Below are positions 12,111 through 24,999 of a DNA stretch of 64,000 bases, one piece after another. Position 1 is the first letter of the stretch; each line of letters begins with the position of its first letter. The notes under the pieces were generated by a model that was given only the letters and a program-made list of their open reading frames with translations, ran no database searches and had not been told where the DNA came from. Source of the DNA: Crotalaria pallida (lineage: Eukaryota > Streptophyta > Magnoliopsida > Fabales > Fabaceae); contig CM075649.1 of the NCBI GenBank assembly GCA_037953625.1, positions 124,617,290 to 124,681,289 on the forward strand, written 5' to 3'. The translations under genes were made by a program, and so were the position numbers.

Positions 12111-13510
12111 CACTTGTGAAACCATGATTTGATTATTTTTGATTAAACATGTTTTAATATGATTATGATGTGTTGGGATTAATCAAAAATTAATAATAAA
12201 AAAAAAACCGCTTCGCTGTGAGCCTGCAAAAGGAAGTTTGAGCCGCATGGAAATTCACCGCATGAATCAAAATCTGTCACGTGAATCAATTATTCCAGGA
12301 GTTCAGCGTGATATCAATATTGCCGCATGAATTGAATCACAATTGATATTCTAATTCCAATTTTGCCGCATGATAAGAGAATCAAATTCCAATTGTGATT
12401 TGATTCCTTGGCTGGCCATATTGTAATTTTTTTTAAATTTTTTTTATAAAAAGTTGATAAAATATAATTTTTTTTAATTAGTAACAAACATAATTTTTTA
12501 ATAAAATAATAATGTATTTTATTTAATATGTTGTTTGTTGTATGGTGAATGGTCATGGTCTCTTACATCGTTTCGCGTCTTGTGTATGTTTTATTTTTTT
12601 TTTGGTTTATTTTTAAATACGGCCTGCGTGCAGTGTCTCTCTCTATATTCAATATGTATTTCTTTTCTCATCTAAATCCCCTCATGAACGAGGTTTCTAT
12701 TTGTAATATTTTTATTAAAAATTACGAAAGACTTGAAGATGAAAAAGAAAGGAGATTTAAGGAAGGCTCTTGGAGAAGGATCGGTGCATACATTCAAGGA
12801 ATGCTCTTGGAGAAGAAGCTATGCGTTTAGGATCTTTGTATTAATTCACTCATTGGCTTGAGTGAATTAGTTTTTCTAGGCCATGACCATATCACGTAGT
12901 TTATAATTATAGTATGTATGTGATGCATGTTATCGTTATAATGTATGTTAATGTAAGATAAAATAGGTGAGATCACTTAAATATAAAACCCCTCAAACTG
13001 AAATATTAAGTTATATGCCTTCCAATGCTTGACACTCGTCTTGATTGATGTCGTTTTGAATGTGGGTCTGCTAAAGTAGAGTACGTTTATCTACATTGGT
13101 CAGCCGCGAAGGAATAAATGTAATATTCGTTATGTCAACCATTGGGTCTAACTTAAATGGATGGTTCAATAGGATTGAAGATATATAGACAAAAGAATTG
13201 GGTATAAATTAATAAGTTAATTTTGAATAAATGTTATTCACCCAATTGATCCAAGAGTCACATGAGATGTGATTGGAAAAGAGTTCCTTACCTAAATAAT
13301 CTAATTGTGGGTGATCAGCTAAAGTTGACTCATGATAAGATGAAATATGGATCTTGGTCCCACTAGAAAATCTTACGCTGAGATTTTCCGAGTCAATATT
13401 GAGGGTTATTGATTTGAGGAAAATAGTGGGAGTAATATTTAATAAAAGTCCTTATTAAATATTTAATAAACATGATTTTAATTCTGCTTTTATTTTGTTG
13501 TTAGATCACC

Positions 13511-14396
13511 ATGGCATCAAACAATTCAAATAACTTATCACTGCGATCCGTCCTTGAGAAGGACAAGCTGACGGGAATTAATTTCCTGGACTGGTATCGA
13601 ACCCTAAGGATTGTCCTTAGGAATGAGAAAAAGATGTATGTGCTAGAGCAACCGCTCCCTGAAGCACCCCCCGCTAATGCACCGGCTGCTGAGCGGAATG
13701 CTTTCCGTAGACATCAAGATGATGCCTTAGAAGTTGCAACTCTCATGCTTGTCACTATGACCCTTGACCTTCAGAAGGTTCACGAGAACATGAGTGCGTA
13801 CGATATGATCGCACACCTTAAGGAGCTCTATCAAGGGCAAGCAAGGCATGAGCGTTTTGAGGTCACAAGGTCCCTTTTTCACTTGTAAGATAACAGAGGG
13901 AAGCCCGGTTAGTCATCATGTAATCAAGATGATTGGTTATATTGAGAACATTGAGAGGATGAGTTTCCCACTAGGTTAAGAGTTGGTCGTTGACTTAGTT
14001 CTGCATTCCTTACCACAGAGCTTTAGTCAGTTTGTCATGAATTACAACATGAACAACATTGACAGCACTCTAACTGAATTGTTAGGGAAGTTGAAAACTG
14101 CTGAGCATGATATCAATAAGGGAAAAACTGTATTGTTGGTTCAAAATGGAAAGGGCAAAGGTAAGGCCAAAGGGAAAGCTCAAAAACCTAAGGATAAGGG
14201 CAAAGCTAGAGTAGCTAAGGCTCTCAAGCCTAAAGGTGGGGTGGCTAAGGAGGGAAATTTCTTCCATTGTAACAAGGAGGGACATTGGAAGAGGAATTGC
14301 CCAGATTACCTTAAAGAGAAAGAAATGAAGAAAAGCGAAGTCTCTTCTTCAAGTATTTTTGTTATAGAAGTTAATTTTTCTGCTTCAACATCATGA
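13511..14396 (+). pseudogene. Copia gag, broken
   Basis: A gag start with GINFLDWYRTLRIVLRNEKK near residues 22-41 and KELYQGQARHERFEVTRSLF near residues 104-123 is typical of Tnt1-94-like plant copia gags. A frameshift near 13880 leads to TAA at 13886-13888, and a second TAA interrupts the downstream gag frame at about 13977. The remaining piece (13983-14396) includes a Lys-rich segment and a CCHC knuckle (FFHCNKEGHWKRNC, near 14260-14300). The piece ends at an in-frame TGA (14394-14396), after which the protease continues in the same frame. Gag would form the particle shell; this copy cannot make a full-length one. Confidence 0.85.
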
Positions 14397-17300
14397 GTAT
14401 TAGATACTGGATGTGGATCTCACATTTGTGTTAATGTGCAGGATCTAAAAAGGAGTAGAAAATTAGCTAAAGGTGAAGTTGAACTGCGAGTTGGAAATGG
14501 AGCAAGAGTTGCCGCCATTGCTGTTGGAACTTGTAGTTTAGCTTTACCTAGTGGATTAGTTTTAGAACTAGAGGATGTTTATTGTGTACATGCTATTCGT
14601 AGGAATATTATTTCAGTTTCATGTTTAGACAAAGTAGGTTTTTCGTTTTCAATAAGGAACAAGTGTTGTTCCATTTATTTGAATGAGATGTTTTTTTGGC
14701 AGTGCACAATTAATAAATGGTCTTTATTTGTTAGATCTTGATCATCCAGTCTATAACATTAATGCTAAAAGGTTTAAATCAAATGATACAAACCAAACTT
14801 TTCTTTGGCATTGTCGTTTGGGCCATATAAATGAGAAACACATTTCTAAGCTTCATAAAGATGGATTCTTAGACTCATTTGATTTTGAATCTTATGAGAC
14901 ATGTGAGTCTTGTTTGTTGGGCAAGATGACAAAGGGCCCATTTACTGGCAGCAGTGAACGGGCTAATGAACTTTTGGGACTCATACATACAGATGTATGT
15001 GGGCCTATGAGTTCAAATGCTAGAGGAGGTTACTCGTACTTCGTCACATTTACTGATGATTTTAGTAGATATGGGTATGTATATCTGATTAAATACAAAC
15101 ATGAAACCTTTGAAAAGTTCAAGGAATTCAAGAATGAAGTACAAAATCAACTTGGCAAAAGTATTAAAGCCCTTCGATCTGATCGAAGTGGTGAATACCT
15201 TAGCCAAGAGTTCGATGACTATCTAAAAGAGTGTGGTATAGTATCTCAACTCACTCCTCCTGGAACGCCCCAGTGGAATGGTGTTTCAGAAAGGAGAAAC
15301 CGAACCTTGTTGGACATGGTTAGGTGTATGATGAGTCAATCGGACCTTCCTATCTCTTTTTGGGGACATGCTCTGCTTACAGCTGCTTTTACACTTAACT
15401 GATCTCCATCGAAAGCGGTTGAAAAGACACCATATGAGATATGGACTGAGAGGCGTCCTAGTATGTCTTTTCTCAAGATTTGGGGTTGTGATGTTTATGT
15501 GAAACGTCTACTTTCTGATAAACTCAGTCCTAAATCTGACAAATGCTACTTTATAGGATATCCCAAAGAAACTAAGGGATACTATTTCTACAATCCCACA
15601 GAAGGCAAAGTGTTTGTCGCTCGCACAGGCGTGTTCCTTGAAAGAGAATTTCTCTCTAAAGGAAATAGTGGGAGGAAAATAGATCTTGATGAGATTCAAG
15701 AATCCCAAAGTAGCCAAGACCAAGCGATGGATGTTGAGCAAGTTCCACAAGATGTTGTGGATGTACAACCTGCTCAAGTTACACAAGTTTTGCGTAGGTC
15801 AAGTAGGATTCCTCTTCAGCCAGAGAGATATGGACTTCTCTTGACTCAAGAGGATGACATTATGATTTTTGATCAAGATGAACCTACTACTTACCAAGAG
15901 GCTATAAATAGCCCTGACTCTGAGAAATGGCTTCAAGCCATGAGATCTGAGATGGAGTCCATGCACACCAACCAAGTCTGGATCTTGGTTGATCTACCTG
16001 ATGGGGTAAAACCAATTGGGTGCAAATGGGTTTTCAAGAAGAAGACTGACATGGATGGTAATGTACATACCTTTAAAGGACGATTGGTTGCTAAAGGTTT
16101 CAAACAAGTTCATGGTATTGACTATGATGAAACTTTTTCACCAGTTGCCATGCTTAAATCCATTAGGATCTTGCTTGCTATTGCAGCATTTCATGATTAT
16201 GAAATCTGGCAGATGGATGTCAAAACTGCTTTCCTTAATGGAAATCTTTTAGAGGATGTGTATATGACACAGCCTGAAGGTTTTTTTGATCCAAAGGATG
16301 CTGGAAAGGTTTGTAAGCTGCAACGATCCATTTATGGATTGAAACAAGCTTCTAGGAGTTGGAATATTCGATTCGATGATGCAATCAAACAATTTGGTTT
16401 CATCAAGAACGAAGAAGAGTCTTGTGTATATAAGAAGGTTAGTGGGAGCGCAATTGTCTTTCTTGTGTTGTATGTGGATGACATACTACTCATCGGGAAT
16501 GACATTCCTACCTTACAGTCTGTTAAGACTTGGTTAGGGAATTGCTTTTCTATGAAGGATTTGGGTGAAGCAACCTATATATTAGGCATCAAGATTTATA
16601 GAGATAGATCAAGGAGATTGCTTGGCCTAAGTCAAAGTTCGTACATAGACAAAGTGTTGAAACGGTTCAACATGCAGGATTCCAAAAGGGGATCTTTGCC
16701 AATGTCACATGGTATAACCTTGTCAAAGGAACAGTGTCCTTCCACTAAGGAAGAAAGGGAACGCATGGATAGAATTCCATATGCATCTGTAATTGGATCT
16801 ATCATGTATGCCATGATATGTACTCGACTTGATGTTTCATATGCTTTGAGCATAACGAGCAGATACCAGTCAGATCCAGGTGAAGGTCACTGGACAGCAG
16901 TCAAGAATATCCTAAAGTAGTTAAGAAGAACTAAGAATGCTTTCTTGGTATATGGAGGTGAAGATGAGCTGGTTGTAAAGGGTTACACCGACGCTAGCTT
17001 CCAGACTGATAAGGACAATTTCAGATCACAATCTGGATTTGTATTTTGTTTGAATGGTGGGGCTATATGCTGGAAGAGTTCAAAGCAAGAGACTGTAGCC
17101 GATTCTACAACAGAAGCTGAGTATATAGCTGCATTAGAAGCAGCAAAGGAAGCGGTTTGGATTAAGAAGTTCATAACTGAACTTGATGTTGTTCCTAGTA
17201 TTGAGTTTCCAGTGGACCTCTATTGTGACAACAATGGAGCCATTGCGCAAGCTAAGGAACCAAGATCTCACAAGAAATCCAAACATATACTTCGGCGTTT

Positions 17301-17460
17301 TCACATCATTCGAGAGATAATTGACAGAGGAGATGTGAAGATATGCAGAGTTTCAACACATGATAATATTGCTGATCCACTGACTAAACCTCTTGCCATA
17401 AAAAAGCATGAGGGACATGTTAGGGCTTATGGTATTAGATACATAAACGATTGGCTCTAG
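14397..17460 (+). pseudogene. Copia pol: protease, integrase, RT, RNase H, broken
   Basis: Domains in order: aspartic protease with LDTGCGSH (about 14400-14420); GAG-pre-integrase HCRLGHINEKH (about 14808); integrase core with IHTDVCGPM (about 14983) and SERRNRTLLDMVR (about 15287); RT with QMDVKTAFLNG (about 16210) and YVDD at 16471-16482; RNase H with VADSTTEAEYIA (about 17095) and a terminal HDNIADPLTKPL. Lesions: a frameshift in the T-tract near 14690-14697, an in-frame TGA at 15400-15402 where the family has Arg (CGA to TGA is one transition), and TAG at 16918-16920 where Tyr is expected. The polypurine tract AAGTGGGAGA (17464-17473) follows. The element is non-functional but otherwise well preserved. 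Confidence 0.9.
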
Positions 17461-17474
17461 TGCAAGTGGGAGAT

Positions 17475-19010
17475 TGTTGGAGAGTGCCCTAGTGGCAATC
17501 GTATTTTCTCTTTTACTTGTACTTATTTCATGTTTATGGATTATTACTATTAATAATAATGAGGCATTTCATTTATTATATTTATGCTTTAATTGTTTAA
17601 TTAAAATAGATGTAATAAAGTCCTTAGGATTATAAGTTCAATGTCATAAGAATATCAAGTACATGACTTGATAGTGAGATCTTATTGATTGATAATTATC
17701 CTTAAAGATTCCCTAGTCGAGTATTATAGTTAATAAGGACAACTATAATACATCGAGACTAGTATGTGGCAGACTGATGACTGTATCTCACCGGTCATGG
17801 ATATGGGATATCAAGTCTTCACGTAAGTACACATTGGGATAATTGTGTACTGGATTGACCCGCCATGAGAATGCTACATGGGTTATTAAGTGAGTGTCAT
17901 AAGCGATTCTCATAGTGACAATGGTGTACATGGTCCCTCGACCTGAAGTCGCTACGGTTTCCAACATGAGGAATTATATGCTTTCACGCAATCAAACGTC
18001 ATCTTTAACCAGGTGATCATAACGGTTGTAGTCGGGTATATGACAAATCATGTAGAGGGATGTGAGTGACGTAGATGGGATTTGTCCTTCCTTATCAATA
18101 GGAATTATATCTCTGGGCCCCTTGATTGAGTGAGACGGTGAAATGTATGACCATACTCAAGACAGTCAATATGAGATATTGACGAGACTTGTTTAGACGC
18201 GTCTACTCAGGGATCAAGAAACCATAGGTTACACTATTCATGGGTGACACGTTCCATGCCATGAGTGTAACTATGATATTTGGACAAAGGGATTAAACTT
18301 ACACATGTTCATTGGTCACAGTAGAAGGTTAGTCAAATCACAGACATTCCTGTCACTTGGGTAGCAATGATGTGTTGCTAGATACCGCTCATTGCTTGTA
18401 AAGTTAAAATGTGATTTTAACATTACTGCCAGCGTTACAGGAACTTATAGGGTCACACACTAAGAGCAGATAAAATTGGAGATATTACATTTGATAAAAA
18501 TACAATAGTTGTATTTTTATAAAATTAAATCTTTCTGATATGATTAAGATATGATTCGTTTTATCTTTATGTATAAGATATAAATTTGATTTTATCTTCT
18601 ACATATAAGATAGAATTCGAATTTATCTCCTAAAAGCCCAACCAGTTGGTCTGATAATATTATAAATATAATATTATTAGTTTTAGGGGATAATGAGGTG
18701 TGAGACACAGAACGGCAACCCTGGCCGTCATATCATAGAGTGAGTGATACACAGACTCTCTCTTCTCTACTAGCATTGAGAAGAGAGACGTGACTCCAAT
18801 TGGGAATTTGTTCGTGTGGATACCAATAGAGACACAACACATTGATGTGCTCGTGATTGACGAAGCGTTTGTGATAAGATTCGTTGGTCTCCTCTTCCCT
18901 GCAAAAGGTAATTTTATTCCCTATCTCAAATCATGATTTCACATGGATCCTGGATGGAAATAGGATTAATTTTTTTTTCCGCTGCGTTTGTCGCTTCCTA
19001 TTTCCTAACA
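17475..19010 (+). repeat. Copia element 3' LTR
   Basis: 1536 bp, the partner of 10560-12097. It carries a few extra bases (CCCAAC) before CAGTTGGTCTG compared with the 5' copy. Confidence 0.9.
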
Positions 19011-19015
19011 CGGAC

Positions 19016-20045
19016 GACCCTAGATATTAATCGGTGGGTTGATTGGATAGGGGAACCCGATGAGTATTTCAGTCAGGCTCTAGTGGGGGAATTCTATGCC
19101 CATGCTCATTGGCGGATTAAAAAGAAAGCACTAGAGTTAGGTAGCCATCGTGTTAGTTATGTGCGGGGCATTGAAGTCCCTTATGATGCGGCCACCATTG
19201 CTCGCGTCATGGGGCTTCCCATGTACCCACTTGAGGCTAACCCTGCGATGTTCACGTCCTCTAGTTTCGAGGATAATGAGCAGTACCCTCTGGACACGAT
19301 TAAGAGGGCCTTGTTTCTCCCAGGGACTGATTGGAACTTGTCCGTGTCTAACACGGTCAAGCATGTTTACCAAAAGAACTTAACCGGTGCTGCTCGGTTT
19401 TGGGTTCGGTTTGTCGTGCATAATTTAGATCCTAGATCTCATGATACTGAGGTTCCACCTAGGGTGTGCAGGTTGGTGTATGCTTTGCTTGAGGGGATAA
19501 TGGTTGATGCAGCCACTATTATTTCTGATAGGATGCACAGTTTTGCCACGAAGGACAGTGGCTATGTTGGATTTCCCTGGGTTATCCACAAACTGTGCAC
19601 AGCCGCTGGTGTCTATTTTCGGGATGATGTGCGCGCACTTAGGAGGACTCCTAGGATGATGTGGTCCACTTGGGACCATTTCTTAGCTTTAGAGCATAAG
19701 GCGTTGCGCGAATTAGGACACCCAACAGGCAATGCACCTTCCCCAATGCCCCCAGTTGTTGAGTTACCACCTGCAGATGAGGCTGGCCCCTCCGTCCCTC
19801 CGGTTTCACAACCGGGAGGCATGGATGAGATGATGCGTATGATGCAGTCCCTGATGACGGGACAAGTAGAGTTGAGGGGTGGCCAGTCTAGGATTTTACA
19901 GGGGCAGGATCACATTTTGCAACGCCAGGCCCGGACAGCTGAGTTGTGGTGCCGAGAGATGCGCCGGAACCAGGACCGGGATGCATATATGAGGGACTGG
20001 AGAGAGTCTCAGGGGTTACCATTTTCTATTCCTCCTTACACATAG
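19016..20045 (+). pseudogene. Athila env-like ORF (plant transposon protein domain), 3' piece
   Basis: Continuation of the frame broken at 10559. The protein contains INRWVDWIGEPDEYFSQALV, WRIKKKALELGSHRVSYVRG and FWVRFVVHNLDPRSHDTEVP, a pattern I match to the 'putative plant transposon protein' domain (PF20167 as I recall it) found in the extra ORF between pol and the 3' LTR of Athila-like elements. Its biochemical role is not established. Envelope-like function was proposed from position only; no clear signal peptide or membrane segment is visible. The C-terminus is Pro-rich (about 19735-19815) and then Gln/Arg/Met-rich. The stop at 20043-20045 is intact, so only the copia insertion breaks this gene. 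Confidence 0.75.
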
Positions 20046-21653
20046 GAGGATTTTGGTCTTTTGGATGAGGATTCGTCCCATGAGATGGACGATGATGTCC
20101 ATTGAGGAGTGCTTGTGGTGTTCTAGTTGTAGGGGGTCGTTTTAGGTGTCATTAGGTTCTTAGTTTAATGTGTCGTCGTTGTCGGATTATAGCTTCTTAT
20201 ATTTGTTGACTAATGCAGTGCTGCAAGCGCCAATTTTTGTTGCATGTGTGCAGGTACCCAAGTTTGGGGGAGTTAGCTTCTTGGATCTTGTGGATACTGC
20301 GCTACAAAGGGAAGTCTCTATTCTTTGTTTTACTTTTCTTTCTTTTCTTTTGTTATTTTTGTGTTTGGTGTCTAGTTGCTTGAGGACAAGCCACAACCCA
20401 AGTTTGGGGGAGTGGTACAAAAATTCAAAAAGAAAAGAAATGAAATATTTGTCCCCAAATTTGTGTTTTAGTAAGTGTCCTAGGTATAGGTAGATGATTT
20501 TTCTGGATTAGTGTTGTTCTCCTAAGAATAAATGCTATTGCTGGTTTGAGATTAGACTTTCTGATTGTTGATGCTTAATTGATTGAGCTGTAATTCTTTT
20601 GAAAACTGGTTATTTTGACAAATTGTTTGGAAACTCTGGAAAGTGAATGGACCATTAGCCTAGTGAGAATTTGGGCCTGAAATTGAAAGGGGTATGAATT
20701 TGAAATTGTGATGATTATTTGATGAAACCCCTTATTCTTTCTTGAGTGTGTTCACTTTGATGATGTGTCTAGAACTTGACTTGTGACCGGTTGAAATTGA
20801 TAATTGTCTGCATGCATGAAAATGATAGAGGCACCTAGGTTTGTGTTTTTCGTGGCCTTCAGCAATTGAATAACATTAATATCCCTTAGTTGCCCAATTT
20901 GAGCTTTTAAAGTTAACTGAGTTTCTTTGGTACCCTGGATAATTTGCATAATTTTTGTAGAGTACCTTTGGAATTCGTAATGGAGCAATTAAGAGGAATA
21001 GTGTGAAAAAGCTAAAGTGAAAGTGTGAAAAATGTCATGAATTCTACTTCTCTTCTATATACATATATATAATAAAAAAGAAGAAGAAGAAAAAGAAGAG
21101 AGTAGAATGAATGAAATGAGAAAAAGATAAGAAAGGGTGTTTGAATTGGAGTGTGATGTAATTAATTGTTGAGTTCAGTTGCTCCATTCATGAATTTTAA
21201 AGGGAATTGTTCTGATTGCATTGATTAAGCCCTTTGTGCATCCATTCTTTCTTTATCCCACCTTCATCTTTTAGCCATGGCCCCGTTACAACCTGAATTA
21301 AGACCTTTTGATTTGTGCATGTAGTCAATAATTTCAGTGGAGATTTGGTCTATAGCCAAGCATATGGTACTCATTGTCATTGCATGAACTCGAGTGCATT
21401 GAATAAATTTACCCTTTATACACTTGAGAAAGATACACTGAGAGATTGAGAGAGTTCGCTTCCTTAGTTTCCTTGGAGTTTGTTATTCTAACCAGGTTTT
21501 GATTGAGTAGTTGTTTCAGAATTTAGGTGTCAAAGTTGGAGAGTCGAAATCTTGGATTAGCAATATGTATTTTGATTTAGGAGGTAACACTGTGTTTGGA
21601 ATTTTTGTTTTACTTTTGCCTGGGACATGCAAAATGTCAAGTTTGGGGGAGTG
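20046..21653 (+). other. Athila 3' non-coding region with polypurine tracts
   Basis: No supported ORF. The sequence AAGTTTGGGGGAGT occurs three times: about 20262, about 20401, and 21640-21653 directly before the LTR. The last is the likely polypurine tract. A GAA-rich purine stretch lies at about 21075-21115. Confidence 0.6.
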
Positions 21654-23001
21654 ATTTGAGGCTGAAATATGATGTTTTTGTACCTTATTTAACCCCTATT
21701 TACTTTGGTTTTGGTGTGTTCTTAAGCAAATTCGAGTTTTTTTGTTAAGATTTTTAGTTGTTAAGTGTTTAGGTAGGGTGTTGTTCGTTTTGATGTGTTT
21801 GTTAGTGTTTCAGGTGTTTTTATTGTCAAATTGGAGATGGGAAGAAGAAATTGGAGCTAGACTATGAGGAATTGAAGTTAAATCGAAGAAAAAGTGGAAA
21901 TTTACACTTGCACGCCCAGGCGCAGGGTCAGCACGCCCAGGCGTGCAAGGGGTCAAAGCATCCAAGTTGGGGTCAAAAGTACAAAAATTGGTGCAGCAGT
22001 CTAGGTAGATTCGCGCCTAGGCGCGCGGAACCATGCGCCCAGGCGCGCGCATTACGAAGCAAGAAGAACTGATGGATTTTAAGTTGCGCGCCCAGGCGTG
22101 CCAACACCATACCCAGGCGCGCATGACAGATCTGTTTTAGATTTATTTTTTTTTTATTGGATTTGTGATAAGATTGGTTGTTGGAGGGTTTTAAAATAGA
22201 TTAGGATTGGTAATTAGGAGGATTCTGAACAATTGGGAACAGAGATTAGAGAGCTTTGGTGAAGAATTGAGATTGGAGACTCAAGTTCATTGGTAATTAT
22301 GTCTACTTTTATCATGTTTATTGTTTCTCTCTTCTCTATCATGAACTAAACCCTTATTTGGGAACATGTGGATTTGTATGGAACCTATATAGTTTTTGTT
22401 TAATGAATTGATGTTTTTCCATTTAAGTATTGTGTTTGATTATGTTTTTATTGATTATCATGAATTTGACGTCGTTTATGATTTGGTAATTCTAATTGAA
22501 TAGGAATATTGAATTAGGATTTAGACCTTTAATCAAACAATTCAATTACATTAGGTATAGGAATATGTCTATGAATTGGATAACCTTCTAATAATTTTGA
22601 TTGAACATTAATTGGTAAGATTAGGATTTAAAGCTCTGCTTAAGGAATTAAGGGAGATTAAATTACTAAGAAACAGGGTTGACCTAAGGAATTAGACTGC
22701 TTTTACCTTTGCAAAATTGGTTCAATACTTAGGAAAATCATTGATTCGTTAGCAATTATTATAGGAACCTACAAAGAAACAAGTTCCCAAGCTTTCTCAA
22801 ATTCTTTCACAACCACTTTTTATTTGCGTTTTTGTTTTTCAATTTAATTTAGTTAAGAATTTTCCAATCAATTTAAATTTAATTTGAATTTCACGTAGTA
22901 ACTACGACTTAGGTGAGAATTATTTTAATCGATTTTAGTCCTCGTTGGGAACGACAACCCACTTCCACTTTATTACTTGTCACGAACTGGTGCACTTGCC
23001 A
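21654..23001 (+). repeat. Athila-type 3' LTR
   Basis: Begins TGATTTGAGGCTG right after a polypurine tract and ends GGTGCACTTGCCA, preceded by GGGAACGACAACCCACTTCC, a typical Athila LTR end. About 1348 bp. At 21908-22125 it carries about six GC-rich CGCCCAGGCGCGC motifs like those in the spacer at 9518-9740. The 5' LTR, gag and most of pol lie left of the window. Confidence 0.75.
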
Positions 23002-23450
23002 GAACGCCAACAATGGTGGTGTCGAAGGTGGTGCCATTGAGGGATGGTGGTGGTTGAGGTGGTAGCGATGGTCGCGATGATGGCGGTGATCATGCGAGGG
23101 TGATGATGGTGGTTGAGGTGGTAGTAATGGTCGCGATGATGGTGGTGATCATGCGAGGGTAATGGTGGTGGTCCGAGTGGTAATGATGGTGGTACAAGTA
23201 GGGGCAATGGTCGCAGGTGAGGATGTGGTGACGGTTGGGGTGACTATAACGTGGTGGTGGTTATCATTAGGACGGTAGTAGTTAGGTTGGTTGTGGTGAT
23301 CACGGATTCACGGTAGTGGTTGAGGTTTAGGCGGTCAAAATGGTGTTAGTTGGGTGGCAGTCACGGTGATAGCAGTGATCGCAACGGTTATGACAGTGGG
23401 AGGAGTGATGATGGTAGTGGATGTGATTAGTGATGGTGATTGAGTGACAG
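23002..23450. repeat. GGT-rich minisatellite-like region
   Basis: Two tandem copies of a 59-bp unit (from 23049 and 23108) sharing GATCATGCGAGGGT, embedded in degenerate GGTGGT/GATGGT sequence to about 23450. The His-rich open frame on the minus strand is a by-product of this composition. Confidence 0.75.
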
Positions 23451-24931
23451 AAAAGATGAAATGGTATAAGTTTGCAACTCAAAATTGAAATTATGAAACT
23501 ATTTTGTCGTTTTGAAAATAGAGGTGAAACTGTTATGAAAATAAGTAAAAAACCATTATTTCAGCTCAAATTTTGCAGAACAGATTTTGTTTTGAAAATA
23601 CAATTTCGAAACCAAAAAGCAGAAACTGGCAACCACCCCGAACGGAGAATGAAACTATGTTTTTGTTTTTTAAGTGTGAACTCTTTTCTATTTTTTTATT
23701 GAAATTTCGAGGAATTCCAAAAAATATATATTTTTGTGTTGTTTTTTGATGATGAAAATTGTTATGATTTTTATTTTAATTCTTTTTGTCTCTCATCCAA
23801 GATAGATTTCAAAATTGTTAAAAAAAAAAGATAGATTTCAAAATTTGTTTATTTATTTATTTTATATTTATGTAACATATTTGTCTTTTATTGATTATTG
23901 TATTTTTAATTCAGCTCTTTATCTTATGTAATCTATGAAGGTAATATATAAATGAATGAATATTTTAATTTATGATTCATTATAAATATTAAGATCCAAA
24001 TAAGTCTACTAATTGTTTTATAATTATTTAATAAATATTAGTTTTTTAAAAATAAAAATAAAAATCATAATAATATTAAATTTCAACTAACAATCATATT
24101 GCAATATCAAAATTAAAAATACTTTTATATTTTTTAAAGATGAAACAAATAATAATTTTTTAATTTTTGGATTTTATACTAATGCATTTATATTTCTAAT
24201 CATTTTCAGATGAATTTTGTAATAGTGTCCCAATAGAAGGGTTTTCCTCATACCCATGCACATCTTTCTATTCCTAAGCCACCCCAATGAGAAGTATCCC
24301 ATTTCAAAAAAAAAAAAACAAGTTCCCTAATTGCTCACTAATAGATAACATCATTTTTGAAAAAAAAAATCAAAATGATTAGAACAATAAGAATAAAGAT
24401 TTTTAGGATTCAATTTTATTATTAACTTGAGATAAAATAATCGATGAAAAAGATATAATATTTAATTATGATTAATAACAATAAATGTGATAATCATATT
24501 TTACAAAAATACAAATTGTACAAAAAAAAAACTACTCCATCCATCACATAAATATAAGAAATATCTCATACTATCATTAAAAAAAATCAAAATGTTTAAT
24601 TCTAATTTAATTTTGATTTATCATAATAATATATATTTTAATCTTTAATTAAAATATCCATATACTATACTTATATAAAAAGATCCCTTTTTCGAGTCAC
24701 CACGTTTGTCCGCTTAAGCAATATTCGCACCAAAGCGTTTGTAGTTAAATAACATTATCTCGAATCAAAATTATAATTTGAAATTATCTATATGTGAAAT
24801 CATTATCCTCAAAAAGATAAACCCAAAGAGATGAAGCTTCTATGGTCATATATAGCAAAGAGTCCACGATAAACCCAAACATATAACCAAAGTTTATATT
24901 TATCTAGGACTCTTTTTAGTTATCACAAAAC
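23451..24931. other. AT-rich intergenic sequence
   Basis: No supported gene. Positions 23470-23640 have the A/T subterminal-repeat texture of DNA transposons, but no paired ends could be drawn. The rest is AT-rich with homopolymer runs. Confidence 0.5.
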
Positions 24932-24938
24932 TATAAAT
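24932..24938 (+). promoter_or_regulatory. Putative TATA box
   Basis: TATAAAT, in the context ACTATAAATATG, lies about 62 bp before the ATG at 25000, the spacing expected for a short plant 5' leader. Confidence 0.4.
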
Positions 24939-24999
24939 ATGATGATGACAATACTTATCAAAGTATGGTATAACATATTTCTCAAGTCTACACATACTC

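Larger units (their letters stand above)
10560..19010 (+). mobile_element. Complete Ty1/copia LTR retrotransposon, inactive
   Basis: An 8451-bp element with LTRs of 1538 and 1536 bp, both TGTTGGAGAG...CCTAACA, flanked by CGGAC at 10555-10559 and 19011-19015. A tRNA-iMet primer site follows the 5' LTR and a polypurine tract precedes the 3' LTR. Gene order gag, protease, integrase, RT, RNase H identifies Ty1/copia. At least six disabling lesions interrupt the polyprotein (see the gag and pol entries). LTRs differ at scattered bases and a small indel near 11722, so the insertion is fairly young. Confidence 0.95.

Noticed and set aside
22980..23207. Minus-strand His/Pro-rich open frame
   Set aside because: By-product of the GGT-rich minisatellite.
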